Below are positions 26,761 to 35,094 of a DNA stretch of 64,000 bases, piece by piece. A program made the position numbers and the translations under genes. Positions within the stretch are counted from its first letter, which is position 1. Each line of letters opens with the position of its first letter. This stretch comes from Clostridiales bacterium (lineage in GTDB: Bacteria > Bacillota > Clostridia > Christensenellales > CAG-314), in the NCBI GenBank assembly GCA_022508375.1, contig JAFLVJ010000001.1:130857-194856 (forward strand). The letters run 5' to 3'. Under the pieces are notes generated by a model. The model searched no databases, had not been told where the DNA came from, and was given only the letters and a program-made list of their open reading frames with translations.

Positions 26761-26842
26761 TTTTGCAAAAAAGGCTTCGCTTCACTGCAGATTATTTTTT
26801 GCGAAACACACTCGCTCCCTGCGTTTAGGTTGTTTTAAACGC
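26761..26842 (+). repeat. TGCAGATT-family hairpin element, copy 3, plus adjacent hairpin, in the pot leader
   Basis: Stem TTTTGCAAAAAA (26761-26772) pairs with TTTTTTGCGAAA (26795-26806). The loop GGCTTCGCTTCACTGCAGATT (26773-26793, 21 bases interrupted here as GGCTTCGCTT + CACTGCAGATT) equals the core of copy 2 apart from a short insertion there. A second hairpin GCGTTT/AAACGC follows (26821-26842). It lies antisense within the transcribed leader of potA. Confidence 0.6.
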
Positions 26843-26969
26843 ATTATTTATTTACAAAAAAAAATCACCCTCGGACAAATAAATTGTTTACGGTACTGCC
26901 GCATCTCACGGCGCAGGTAGTTAGCCTGCATATACTATAAAGAATTTGTTTGCCTTGGGCAACGATACA

Positions 26970-26998
26970 AGTATATACAATACAGGGGGTATTGTCAA
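26970..26998 (-). promoter_or_regulatory. promoter of potABCD with a long structured leader
   Basis: Minus strand TTGACA (26993-26998), 17-bp spacer, TATACT (26970-26975). The leader of about 237 nt to the potA start includes GCAGG-ctaacta-CCTGC and GCCG-tgagatg-CGGC hairpins and the repeat above. I recognise no known riboswitch. This accounts for the gene-free stretch 26727-27090. Confidence 0.7.
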
Positions 26999-27090
26999 AT
27001 AAATTTACGGCTTTTGCTCAATTTATATAAAAACCTTATAACAATGCGATATTTCAACTGATTTTAACTGAAATTTGTCTTAAAAACAAA

Positions 27091-27117
27091 AAAACTCCCT
27101 ATGTTCAAGGGAGTTTA
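27091..27117 (-). terminator. intrinsic terminator after galK
   Basis: Stem AAACTCCCT / AGGGAGTTT, followed on the minus strand by seven T. Confidence 0.8.
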
Positions 27118-27125
27118 ATGTTATT

Positions 27126-28343
27126 TTACATTATTATTGCACCAACAGAACGTAACCTAAGCGGTAGCACCTTGTCGGCGCCGTAAATTGCACAAACTTG
27201 CTCCACAAAGTGGTTGGCGTACTGTGTCGGAACTACGCACAGCACCGTACCGGCAAAGCCTCCGCCGTGCACGCGAGCGCCACACGGGCAAATATTGCGT
27301 GCCGTCTTGATAATATCCGCTATTGCAGTATCACTATCGTTTACGGCGCAGTTTTGCAGTTGATACAGACTGCTGTCACCGGAGCTGTTGACAAGTTCCA
27401 TCACTTTGTTGACATCCCCAACAAAAAGTGCCTGTTGCACCTCGTCCACGCGATGATTTTCCTCATAAAAATGCTTGGCTCTGAGCGCAGGACGTACGCC
27501 CACTACCTTTGCAACCTCGTCGTAATTGGCAAAAAACGTCTGTTCGTCCACTTCGATAAGCCTTTGCTTGCCAAAGTAAGACGCTACCGCCTTCATTTCG
27601 GCAGGAATTGAAGCGTACAAGGGTGAAAGATTGGCATGACTTGTCCCCGTGTTGATAAGAACAAGATTTATCTTACTGAAATCCGTCTGTACGCGATTGT
27701 AGCTTAAAGTATCGGCAAAGTCCAACGCCACCAGTCCGCCGACAGCCACCACACTTTGATCCAACAGCCCACAAGGCTTGTCGAAATATTCGTTTTCGGC
27801 AAATTGACCTGCCTTGGCAATCTGTTCGATGGGGATAGCGCCGTTGTTGAAAAGTTCGTTAAGTATTGTGCCAACAACCGTCTCGAAAGCGGCACTGCTG
27901 GAAACCCCCGCACCGACAGGTATTGTTGAGTCGGTGTAAGCGTCGAAACCTGCAACATGATAGCCCTGCCCCTTGAGATACGCCACCACACCCTTGGTTA
28001 AGCTTGCACAACCTGGTGTTTTAGTCAAATCGCGAACGCTAAATGATATGGAACGGCGATTTGAACCTTGAATATTGATGACGTCGGTACCGTTGGGGCA
28101 AAAAGCGGCAACGATATCCAAACTGACGGTACACGCCAACACGCGTCCGCCATTGTGATCGGTGTGATTGCCTACGAACTCCACCCGTCCACTGGACGAA
28201 CAGAGGTATGCCGAAGTGTGACCGTATATTTGCTTAAATTGTTTTAAAACTTCCTTGTAGCGCTCCAATTCGCGGACGTTTTTGCGTCCGTACAGGCTAT
28301 CAAGGTATGGCAAGACGTCGCTTGCATTACTAAATTTGCGCAT
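27126..28343 (-). CDS. galK: galactokinase-family GHMP kinase
   Basis: Kinase of 405 aa phosphorylating galactose at C1. Motifs: GRVEFVGNHTDHNGGRVLA (sugar-binding, normally GEHTDYNGG), VGAGVSSSAAFE (GHMP ATP loop, normally PxGAGLSSSA) and ARVHGGGFAGTVLC near the C-terminus. The start at 28343 has AAGGTTAG upstream; the frame opens earlier at 28385, within the promoter. Replacement of Glu-His-Thr-Asp-Tyr by Asn-His-Thr-Asp-His departs from classic GalK, so a related sugar kinase is possible. No other Leloir gene is adjacent. Confidence 0.85.
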   Translation of the reverse strand: MRKFSNASDVLPYLDSLYGRKNVRELERYKEVLKQFKQIYGHTSAYLCSSSGRVEFVGNHTDHNGGRVLACTVSLDIVAAFCPNGTDVINIQGSNRRSISFSVRDLTKTPGCASLTKGVVAYLKGQGYHVAGFDAYTDSTIPVGAGVSSSAAFETVVGTILNELFNNGAIPIEQIAKAGQFAENEYFDKPCGLLDQSVVAVGGLVALDFADTLSYNRVQTDFSKINLVLINTGTSHANLSPLYASIPAEMKAVASYFGKQRLIEVDEQTFFANYDEVAKVVGVRPALRAKHFYEENHRVDEVQQALFVGDVNKVMELVNSSGDSSLYQLQNCAVNDSDTAIADIIKTARNICPCGARVHGGGFAGTVLCVVPTQYANHFVEQVCAIYGADKVLPLRLRSVGAIIM

Positions 28344-28371
28344 AACTAACCTTATGTAAAAAACTGAGTAT

Positions 28372-28400
28372 ATAATAGCACACATTTCAGTAAATTACAA
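28372..28400 (-). promoter_or_regulatory. promoter of galK
   Basis: Minus strand TTGTAA (28395-28400), 17-bp spacer, TATTAT (28372-28377). Confidence 0.6.
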
Positions 28401-28503
28401 GGAATTAACACCTGAGCTTTGGAAAGGTTGCAAATCAGTTGACTTAACGTTGATAACACCTAACGTGTAAGTAATAAAAATAATACAACTAGTTAACAAC
28501 AAA

Positions 28504-28538
28504 AAAACAAGCAAGGCGAACCTTGCTTGTTTTTTTTA
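28504..28538. terminator. strong intrinsic terminator after the large lipoprotein gene
   Basis: Stem AACAAGCAAGG / CCTTGCTTGTT with a CGAA tetraloop, A-run before and T-run after. It closes the 28.5-34.8 kb transcription unit on the minus strand. Confidence 0.9.
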
Positions 28539-28570
28539 AGTTTAGATTGCTACTCTACTGCGCAAATCAA

Positions 28571-31500
28571 TTAAGCGTAAAACTCCATTGTACTAATTGT
28601 TACATAAGAATTAGTACCAGCAGTTTCAGTAACATTGAATATTACTTTGTAATAGCAATTGCTCCAATCAGCGTCCGCCGGTTTGGTTACAGATACAGTA
28701 CCATTCGCTTCATGCTTCAATTCCGTAGTGTAAATAGCTTCACTGCCGTCAGCTGTAGGATCAGCTTTGTACACTTTTAGTGTAACTGAGTTTACGGTTA
28801 TTGTACAAGCACCAAATTTAACTACAATTCTACTAATGTTGCTTGTAATTGCAGTCTTGCTTGTCAAGCTTCTATCTACAGCATTAAGGTTCTTGCCACC
28901 AAAACGCCAAGGGCTAGTTGTGGAGTTACCTTCAATATTCCAAGTAATACCGTCAACTTCAACGTCGCAGTTGCCTGCATATCCATTGTTTGATCCTGCT
29001 TTGCTTGTTGTCAAGGTATAAACTGTTTTCTCTGGACCTTTTACATCAGGATTTGCCGTAACATTGAGTTTGATTGAGCTCAAACCAACTTGAACATTTT
29101 CGGATGAACCGTCATCTTTCTTGTGTGTGGTTGCAACTGCAAGTCTGACAGCCGTTACCTTTGCAGGAAGTCCTGTTGCAGCAAGAGATTCCGCAAACAT
29201 ACCGTCACTGTTCTTCGTGCCCTTATCTTTGAAACCGACGTTTGCAACTTCTGTCCATGTTTGTCCATCAGTTGTGTACTCGATGTACATGGATTGCCAC
29301 GTCTTGGTTGTCCACTGCTTCAAACCAAAGGTTACGGAATTGATTTGTTTTCCACCCTCTGTAAGGCTTACAGTTGTGTAAACCGTACCGTTTGAACCAT
29401 TGTCATTTGCTCCAATTACGGGCAGGTCAGTGATTGTAGATGTCTGAGCGCTTGCTCTATCGAACTTGACAACAAGGTCTGTACCATATTGGAATGTATG
29501 CTCACCGTAAGAGCTGCTCCAATCGGATTTAACTGCTGCAAATTGTCCTGCAATATCAAGTGTTACATCACCGATGATATCTTGAATCTTGGCAACTGCA
29601 ATATCCCAACTCTTAGTTGTTGTCTTGTCACCGTGCTTAACAACAACGGTCAATGTGATTGTAAGGTCACCGGGAGCAGCGAAATCAATCATAAGTTTAC
29701 CGTTCTTGATTGCAATACCGGAAGCATCGTCATTTGCATCCTTTGCCTTGACACTCCACGTATTGGTTACACCGTAGTACAGGATACCGGCTTGAGCAAG
29801 ATCAACACTTTGTCCCTGAATAAGCGTGCTGGGAACTGTAATTTCGATTACTTCTTCAGCAACGATTTCTTCGGATGTTCTGGTGTGAGTTTCGATTGTG
29901 AAGTACTCGTAGGTTGTGTAAACAACTTTGTTATCTTCCGAATAAGTGTAGTCAACGCGAACTTTAACTTTTTCGTGGATTGCACCGGGAGCTACGTTAA
30001 ACGTAGTTATATCGCCAACGGTCTTGTAGGTTACGTAAGCATTTTCCCAGCAAAGTTTGTAAGCTACTGCTACGCCTTCGCTTGTAGCGGGAAGGTCAAA
30101 CGTAATATCAGCAGGAACAATGTAGTTACCTGTAAGTTTGCCGTTTTTGTCAACTAAAGCAACGCCCTTTGATTCGAGAACTTGGTGGATAGCCTTGCTT
30201 GCATTGTTGACCTTTACTGCGGGGTGAACAGGAGTCGGCACTTCCTTCGTTACTGTAAAGTATGCAGGATGTGCGTTTGTTGCAAATGCGCCATTGGTAA
30301 GTTTTTCAGCACCAATTGTTTGGAATGTGGTTGTTCCAAGGAAGCAAGTGTTACTACCAACTGTAGCAGTAAATACCTTGAGTGTTTCATTCCAGTTCCA
30401 CAAGAAACCTGCAGTCTTAGCCTGATATTTAACGTTAAGATAGTTTCCACTTGCAACTACTTCAACGTAGTTGTCGCCACACTTGATTACATATCCTTCG
30501 CCCTCTGCAATAATTTGATACAAAGCGCCGTCGGAAGCGTCTTCAGATGTTGCAAAATAGTAACCACTCATTTCGCCTGTTGCATACAAGAGAACATCTT
30601 TACCGCTAACAGTTTGAGGCATAGCAAGTTTTACATAGCTGTCAGTTACGGGAGCTTCAATTGGTTTATATACATCGGGCTCGCCCTCTGCGGGAGCAGC
30701 CGTGAATTTGATCCAATCTTTATCTACTGCAAGGATTTGGAAAGTGCCGTTGTAGTTACCAAGTACGCCTGTGATATCGCAAAGCTTACCCTTAGCGTCC
30801 TTGACGTGATCAACAATACCCTTCCAGGTGTTATCCTTTAAAGTGTAGTGCCCCTTCATGTAGCCGGACATCTGAATATTGATGCTCTTTCCGTTCTTTT
30901 CGAGCGTCATGAGAGTTTCAGAGTTGGATGAACCGGCAGGTGTCTTTACGTCTTTAACCGTCCAACCTGTCAAGGAAACAAGTTGACTTTCATGGTAAAG
31001 TGTTGCGGGAACGTCACCGATAACGTCGTTATCAATAGCGTAAACGTGCTTCATCACTTCGTCCTTACTTACGGACTTGTCCTTAACAACGGTAACGTTA
31101 CCGCCTGCGTTGGTCTCAATGAGTCCGCTGTAGTTGGTATTGGTTGTACCCGTTACGCGAACGTATGAACCGATTTCAAGATTTTCGTGAGTTGAAGCAT
31201 CAGCACCGCCACGGAAAATATAGTAACCTGCTTTCCAGGATTTATCTGCCATGTAGAAAGTAACGTTGCTGTAATTGCTGTCATTTTCGGCAATAGCTAC
31301 AACATAACCTTCAAGGTCCATGGAAACGCCTGTGTTGGTGTACCAGTAATCGATCTTGTCGTCGTCACTCAGTTCAACGTAAACAGTGAAACGGTAAGGC
31401 ATGTCAGCTGTGTCATTGTTGTACTTAAACGTTGCGTGAATTTGAACTGTGGGTTGCATACCGCTGGGGGTAACAAGACACTTGTTCTTAGCGTCGTTGA

Positions 31501-32026
31501 GCTTAATGTAGTCGCCGCTGTGGTAACTGTCGTCAGCTCTTACTTCCCATTCGATACTTGCAGTCTTGCCCTTGAATGACCAAGTCGTTTCAAGGTCGAA
31601 GTCATCGAAAACGGTTGCTTTGCTTTGCGGGAAAACGTAGTTATCTGCAAAGATGGATGCGGAGAACGCAGCAACGCGAACTTTAAATTCTTTCTTTGCA
31701 CCGGCCGTCTTAGCGGTAAGAATAACTTCCTTTTCTTCATCAGCAAGGGTAACTTCGGCAAGCCATTCGTTTTCCATTTCGGTCAGCTTGATTACGTCGG
31801 TATTGCTGGAAGTCCACTTAAGCTTGTACTTACCTTGTTGGGTCTTTTCATTGATTTCGCCAATGTACTTGTCCAAGACGAAGTCATCGCTTACGCGCTT
31901 GTCGGCAACGCTAGGCTTGTAAGTTTCGAGCACGCCCTTTCCACCGCAAGCAGCAAGCACAGCCGTGCTAACGATGAATAAACAAACCAGCAACGCGATG
32001 AGTGCCAATTTAGTCGTTTTTTTCAT
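28571..32026 (-). CDS. 1151-aa multidomain surface lipoprotein with OB-fold-like and Ig-like modules
   Basis: Exported lipoprotein: signal peptide with lipobox LAAC (Cys27). Modules seen by eye: Ig-like strands (about 30-120); a second beta region (about 125-230); an OB-fold-like domain starting DLEGYVVAIAEND and FYMADKSWKAGYYIF (about 240-330), continuing to about 440; a surface module seen in many Firmicutes lipoproteins, SGKDVLLYATGEMSGYYFATS to FLGTTTFQTIGAEKL (about 475-600); and repeated C-terminal beta modules, the last with SKTAITSNISRIVVKFG (about 1060). OB and terminal modules of this kind often accompany extracellular nucleases. It follows the nuclease gene by 52 bp and ends at the terminator. 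Its likely role is capture of polymeric substrate at the surface (inference). Confidence 0.7.
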   Translation of the reverse strand: MKKTTKLALIALLVCLFIVSTAVLAACGGKGVLETYKPSVADKRVSDDFVLDKYIGEINEKTQQGKYKLKWTSSNTDVIKLTEMENEWLAEVTLADEEKEVILTAKTAGAKKEFKVRVAAFSASIFADNYVFPQSKATVFDDFDLETTWSFKGKTASIEWEVRADDSYHSGDYIKLNDAKNKCLVTPSGMQPTVQIHATFKYNNDTADMPYRFTVYVELSDDDKIDYWYTNTGVSMDLEGYVVAIAENDSNYSNVTFYMADKSWKAGYYIFRGGADASTHENLEIGSYVRVTGTTNTNYSGLIETNAGGNVTVVKDKSVSKDEVMKHVYAIDNDVIGDVPATLYHESQLVSLTGWTVKDVKTPAGSSNSETLMTLEKNGKSINIQMSGYMKGHYTLKDNTWKGIVDHVKDAKGKLCDITGVLGNYNGTFQILAVDKDWIKFTAAPAEGEPDVYKPIEAPVTDSYVKLAMPQTVSGKDVLLYATGEMSGYYFATSEDASDGALYQIIAEGEGYVIKCGDNYVEVVASGNYLNVKYQAKTAGFLWNWNETLKVFTATVGSNTCFLGTTTFQTIGAEKLTNGAFATNAHPAYFTVTKEVPTPVHPAVKVNNASKAIHQVLESKGVALVDKNGKLTGNYIVPADITFDLPATSEGVAVAYKLCWENAYVTYKTVGDITTFNVAPGAIHEKVKVRVDYTYSEDNKVVYTTYEYFTIETHTRTSEEIVAEEVIEITVPSTLIQGQSVDLAQAGILYYGVTNTWSVKAKDANDDASGIAIKNGKLMIDFAAPGDLTITLTVVVKHGDKTTTKSWDIAVAKIQDIIGDVTLDIAGQFAAVKSDWSSSYGEHTFQYGTDLVVKFDRASAQTSTITDLPVIGANDNGSNGTVYTTVSLTEGGKQINSVTFGLKQWTTKTWQSMYIEYTTDGQTWTEVANVGFKDKGTKNSDGMFAESLAATGLPAKVTAVRLAVATTHKKDDGSSENVQVGLSSIKLNVTANPDVKGPEKTVYTLTTSKAGSNNGYAGNCDVEVDGITWNIEGNSTTSPWRFGGKNLNAVDRSLTSKTAITSNISRIVVKFGACTITVNSVTLKVYKADPTADGSEAIYTTELKHEANGTVSVTKPADADWSNCYYKVIFNVTETAGTNSYVTISTMEFYA

Positions 32027-32078
32027 TTAAAATTCTCCTTATAATATTTTTACTAAAAAGTAATCAATTGGAATATTC

Positions 32079-33329
32079 TCAGATAATTTCGAGAACGGTA
32101 ATTTCACCTGCAGTCAGTTGCAAGCCGTTGAGTCTCAGTATTGCGCCAACGGTGATACTGCTAACGTCGAAGTCATCGTCAACAGCAAGCTTGAAGGTAA
32201 ACGTCTTAGCGTCGGTACCCGAAGGTTTAATCAACGTTGCCGTACCTTCGAAGGTAAGCACGCCGTTTGCCACCGCTTCAACCTTGGTAACGGATACGTT
32301 TGAATACACGTTGCCTGCGTACTGTTCAAGGTTTGCCTTGCTGTTAGACGAGTCAAACATCAAGTAGTAGTTGGCCTTTCTTAGGAAGGTCGTGCTCAGT
32401 CCGTCAAAGATTTCACTGTAAGTGATGTCACTTATCTGGAAGGCTGAACCGTACTTTTGCAAAGAACCTACAAACTTGTAGTAGTTACCAACCGTCATGT
32501 TAGATGCATAACTGGAGTTGTAACCTGCATACACATTAATCGTGTACTGCTTACCCGTTTCGGCATCGTACTGTGCGGCAATGAAATTGTGTGTTCCGCT
32601 ATCGGATACAGACAAGTCAATGAGGTAAGCCTCGAATATAACCTTGGCGCCCACACCATTTTCTTCATCGTAGTACAACTCGATATTGTTGGTAAAGTCC
32701 TTGATAGAAAACTCTACAGGATCGTTATTGAACAGCGGGTCTGCTTTCTTGCTGAACCATCTCAACTGAATAGAACGGGCAAAGTTTTCCGCCTTGACGA
32801 AGTAACTGTTGTACTTGTAGGCGCTTGTGCTGTTACCCTTGTTGAGCGAGAAACCGTTTTCCACTATTTCAAGGTTGAGCAACTTGAAGTCTTCCGTTGC
32901 CGTCTTGTACCATACATAGCCCAGATAACGTGTACCGTAGCTGTCCTTGGTGGCAGCTTTACCCGTGCTGGATTCCAACACGATGACGGTTGCCTGACTC
33001 AGACGGTCATGAACAAAGTTGGATGCAGCCTTACCCCACTTTTCCACTTTGCTAGTGCTTTCCGGAGTGTCGATACAGAAGTAACGAATGTTTACCGTAC
33101 CGTCCTTTTCGGTGTAGAAACGCGTTGTGTCGCCGTCGGTATATGCGTCAACACGTGCAACGCCTACGCCGTCGGTAAGGAAAGACTTACCCTCGTAGTT
33201 CAGGTTAAACTTGAGTGATTTTGTAATTTTGTCGTAGAACTCGGTATTGTCGGCAACCTTGTCGCAAGCGGCAAAGACAACCGTCAACACAAGCAAGAAT
33301 ACGAACATGACAGATAATAGTTTTTTCAT
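32079..33329 (-). CDS. staphylococcal-nuclease-like lipoprotein with C-terminal OB-like domains
   Basis: Surface nuclease, 416 aa. Lipobox FAAC (Cys22). The SNase domain (about 52-200) keeps the metal site DGDTTRFY (65-72), the catalytic Arg82 and Glu90 in IRYFCIDTPES, the second catalytic Arg134 in SYGTRYLGYVWY, and LLNLEIVENGFS. Two beta-rich segments follow (about 210-300 and 325-416), each like an OB-fold (TVGNYYKFVGSLQKYG, TVGAILRLNGLQL). SNases cut DNA and RNA in a calcium-dependent way. It sits between a binding lipoprotein of an ABC importer (41 bp upstream) and a large surface lipoprotein, suggesting degradation coupled to uptake. Confidence 0.85.
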   Translation of the reverse strand: MKKLLSVMFVFLLVLTVVFAACDKVADNTEFYDKITKSLKFNLNYEGKSFLTDGVGVARVDAYTDGDTTRFYTEKDGTVNIRYFCIDTPESTSKVEKWGKAASNFVHDRLSQATVIVLESSTGKAATKDSYGTRYLGYVWYKTATEDFKLLNLEIVENGFSLNKGNSTSAYKYNSYFVKAENFARSIQLRWFSKKADPLFNNDPVEFSIKDFTNNIELYYDEENGVGAKVIFEAYLIDLSVSDSGTHNFIAAQYDAETGKQYTINVYAGYNSSYASNMTVGNYYKFVGSLQKYGSAFQISDITYSEIFDGLSTTFLRKANYYLMFDSSNSKANLEQYAGNVYSNVSVTKVEAVANGVLTFEGTATLIKPSGTDAKTFTFKLAVDDDFDVSSITVGAILRLNGLQLTAGEITVLEII

Positions 33330-33370
33330 TTAGTTTACCCTATAAATATACTTTTTAATATACTTAGCGA

Positions 33371-34783
33371 TTAAGGTTGAGGACAGTTGTTGTAAGCGTC
33401 CGTCAAAGCTCTTTGTCCGCTACGTGAACCCTTCATAACAACGAGCAATGCGTTACCAACTTGGTCACGGGCTTCGCTTGATCCGTCAAATGCGGGGGAT
33501 GCGAAGAAACGGTCGGTCAATGTTCTTGCAACGCTTGCAGCCTTAGCGGTTGCGCCGCTCTTAGCAAGGTGAGCTTGGTATTGAGGAACGTCATAAACGT
33601 CCGTACGCATGGGGTTGTAACCGGATTCGATGGAGAATGCAGCTTGGAAAGTAGGATCAAGCAGTTCTTTAACGAAGAGCCATGTCATCTTTTGCTTTTC
33701 GCTGGGGTTGTTTACGCCCTTAGCGCCGGTAAGCATAACGAGAGACGGTCCTTGAGAAATGCAGCTGTAATTTACAGAGCCGTCAGCTTGTTTGGAGCCG
33801 GGGATAGGAACAATTTCGAAGTTGAACTTGCCGCTGGGGTCTTGGTGAGAAGCACCACCGCTTGAACCGATACAGTAAACAAGTCCGCCGTCATCAGCAC
33901 CCTTTACAAACAGACCGCTGGTGTATGCTTCGTAGTCTTCCTGAGTTGTGATGTAACCCTTATCGTAGTACTTAGCAAGTTGATCAAGCCAATCTTGTGT
34001 GTTTTTGTTGTTGAACAGATAGTGTTCGCTACTGTCAGCGGAGGTATATCCCCAACCGTTTTGTTCGCACATGGTGATGAACCAGTTAGCTTCGCTGTCG
34101 TATCCAAGCGGAGTGCACTTAGGATATCTTTGCTTGATGGTTTCGCATTGTTGCCACAGTTGATCCCAAGTCGTAGCAATGGGAAGTCCGCAAGCGTCAA
34201 GAGCTGTCTTGTTTACGTACATCAACTCGGTGGATTTAACAAAGGGCAACGTAAGCATGGATTTATCCGTGAAACCGTACTTAGCGTAGTCACTGTAGTT
34301 GGTTGCATAACCCTCTTCAACGTAACCTTGAACGAACTTAGCTTGTTCTTCAGCGGAAAAACCGAGAACGGGGGTCGTCATGGTTTGCTCTTCGCCGTTG
34401 TCATCTTGGTAGGTGTAGGTGTAAGTCTCGGTGCTGTTGAGGAACTGAGCCATATCTACAACGATACCGTAGGTAAGGTACATTGCTACGTGGTCTGCAT
34501 AGCAGTAAGCCAGGTCGGGCTGATTGCCTGCCGTAGCGTCTTGCTTGATCTTGTCTCTTACTTCGTTGTATCCGCCGGGTTGAGTATGTTCAACCGTCCA
34601 ACCGGGATACTTTGCCTCAAATGCGGCAATAGCATTTTCGGTGATTTTTTGAAGGTTATCACCTTGAGACGAATAGAAGTAGATCGTGTGATTCTTGTCA
34701 TTACCCTTACATGCTGTGAATATCATCAAGCATGATGCGAGAACTAAAGACACTACGATAACCGCGGTCAAAATTTTCTTCAT
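33371..34783 (-). CDS. extracellular solute-binding lipoprotein, family 1 (UgpB/MalE-like)
   Basis: Substrate-binding protein of an ABC importer, 470 aa, lipobox FTAC (Cys25). Family features: AFEAKYPGWTVEHTQPGGYNEVRDKI, QPDLAYCYADHVAMYL, VKSTELMYVNKTALDACGLP and TWDQLWQQCETIKQRYP. The PGGYNEV and SSQGDNL segments are most like UgpB relatives. The ligand cannot be read from sequence; glycerol phosphodiesters, sugars or, given the nuclease next door, nucleosides or phosphorylated products are options. It has its own promoter and is the first gene of the unit with the nuclease and large lipoprotein; its cognate permeases are the next genes upstream. Confidence 0.88.
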   Translation of the reverse strand: MKKILTAVIVVSLVLASCLMIFTACKGNDKNHTIYFYSSQGDNLQKITENAIAAFEAKYPGWTVEHTQPGGYNEVRDKIKQDATAGNQPDLAYCYADHVAMYLTYGIVVDMAQFLNSTETYTYTYQDDNGEEQTMTTPVLGFSAEEQAKFVQGYVEEGYATNYSDYAKYGFTDKSMLTLPFVKSTELMYVNKTALDACGLPIATTWDQLWQQCETIKQRYPKCTPLGYDSEANWFITMCEQNGWGYTSADSSEHYLFNNKNTQDWLDQLAKYYDKGYITTQEDYEAYTSGLFVKGADDGGLVYCIGSSGGASHQDPSGKFNFEIVPIPGSKQADGSVNYSCISQGPSLVMLTGAKGVNNPSEKQKMTWLFVKELLDPTFQAAFSIESGYNPMRTDVYDVPQYQAHLAKSGATAKAASVARTLTDRFFASPAFDGSSEARDQVGNALLVVMKGSRSGQRALTDAYNNCPQP

Positions 34784-34861
34784 AGTTTTCTCCTTATTTT
34801 TTATTTTAAACTCCCCGTGTTACGGGAAAAAGTTTACCAAGTTAATAATGTTTTTGCTTTT

Positions 34862-34890
34862 GTTATAGTTTCTAACAATAGTTTGTGCAA
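34862..34890 (-). promoter_or_regulatory. promoter of the binding protein/nuclease/lipoprotein unit
   Basis: Minus strand TTGCAC (34885-34890), 17-bp spacer, TATAAC (34862-34867). The leader has a small CCCGT/ACGGG hairpin and an AAGGAG ribosome site. Confidence 0.6.
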
Positions 34891-34972
34891 CATTTGCAAA
34901 GTAAATTTACCAGTCACTTTGCAACGATACCCTATTACATACTGCTAATCTATTATTTGAAGTTGCAGTCGC

Positions 34973-35011
34973 GTGTGAGAGAAGAAAGTCCGGTTAAACA
35001 ACCGCTCACAC
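34973..35011. repeat. long perfect hairpin upstream of the binding-protein promoter
   Basis: GTGTGAG (34973-34979) pairs with CTCACAC (35005-35011) and inside it CGGTT-aaac-AACCG forms a second helix. It is not followed by a T-run. It adjoins the repeat at 35031-35094 and, with it, fills the gene-free gap between the permease and binding-protein genes. Confidence 0.5.
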
Positions 35012-35030
35012 AAAACCGAGTATGTTCTGA

Positions 35031-35094
35031 CCCAAAACAATCTGCAGTGAGTACGAAGTACGAGCGAAGCCGTTTTGGGCGGAATATGCGAGGC
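35031..35094 (-). repeat. TGCAGATT-family hairpin element, copy 2
   Basis: On the minus strand it starts at the base after the permease TAA: GCCTCGCATATTCCG, stem CCCAAAAC, core GGCTTCGCT, an inner GTACTTCGTAC hairpin, CACTGCAGATT, then stem GTTTTGGG. Lead and stem match copy 1, and the core matches copy 3. Confidence 0.65.

Noticed and set aside
34973-35011. Possible RNase P RNA, because of GAAGAAAGTCCGG
   Set aside because: Only this short likeness to the GAGGAAAGTCC motif; the rest of RNase P RNA is absent and the bases form a simple hairpin.
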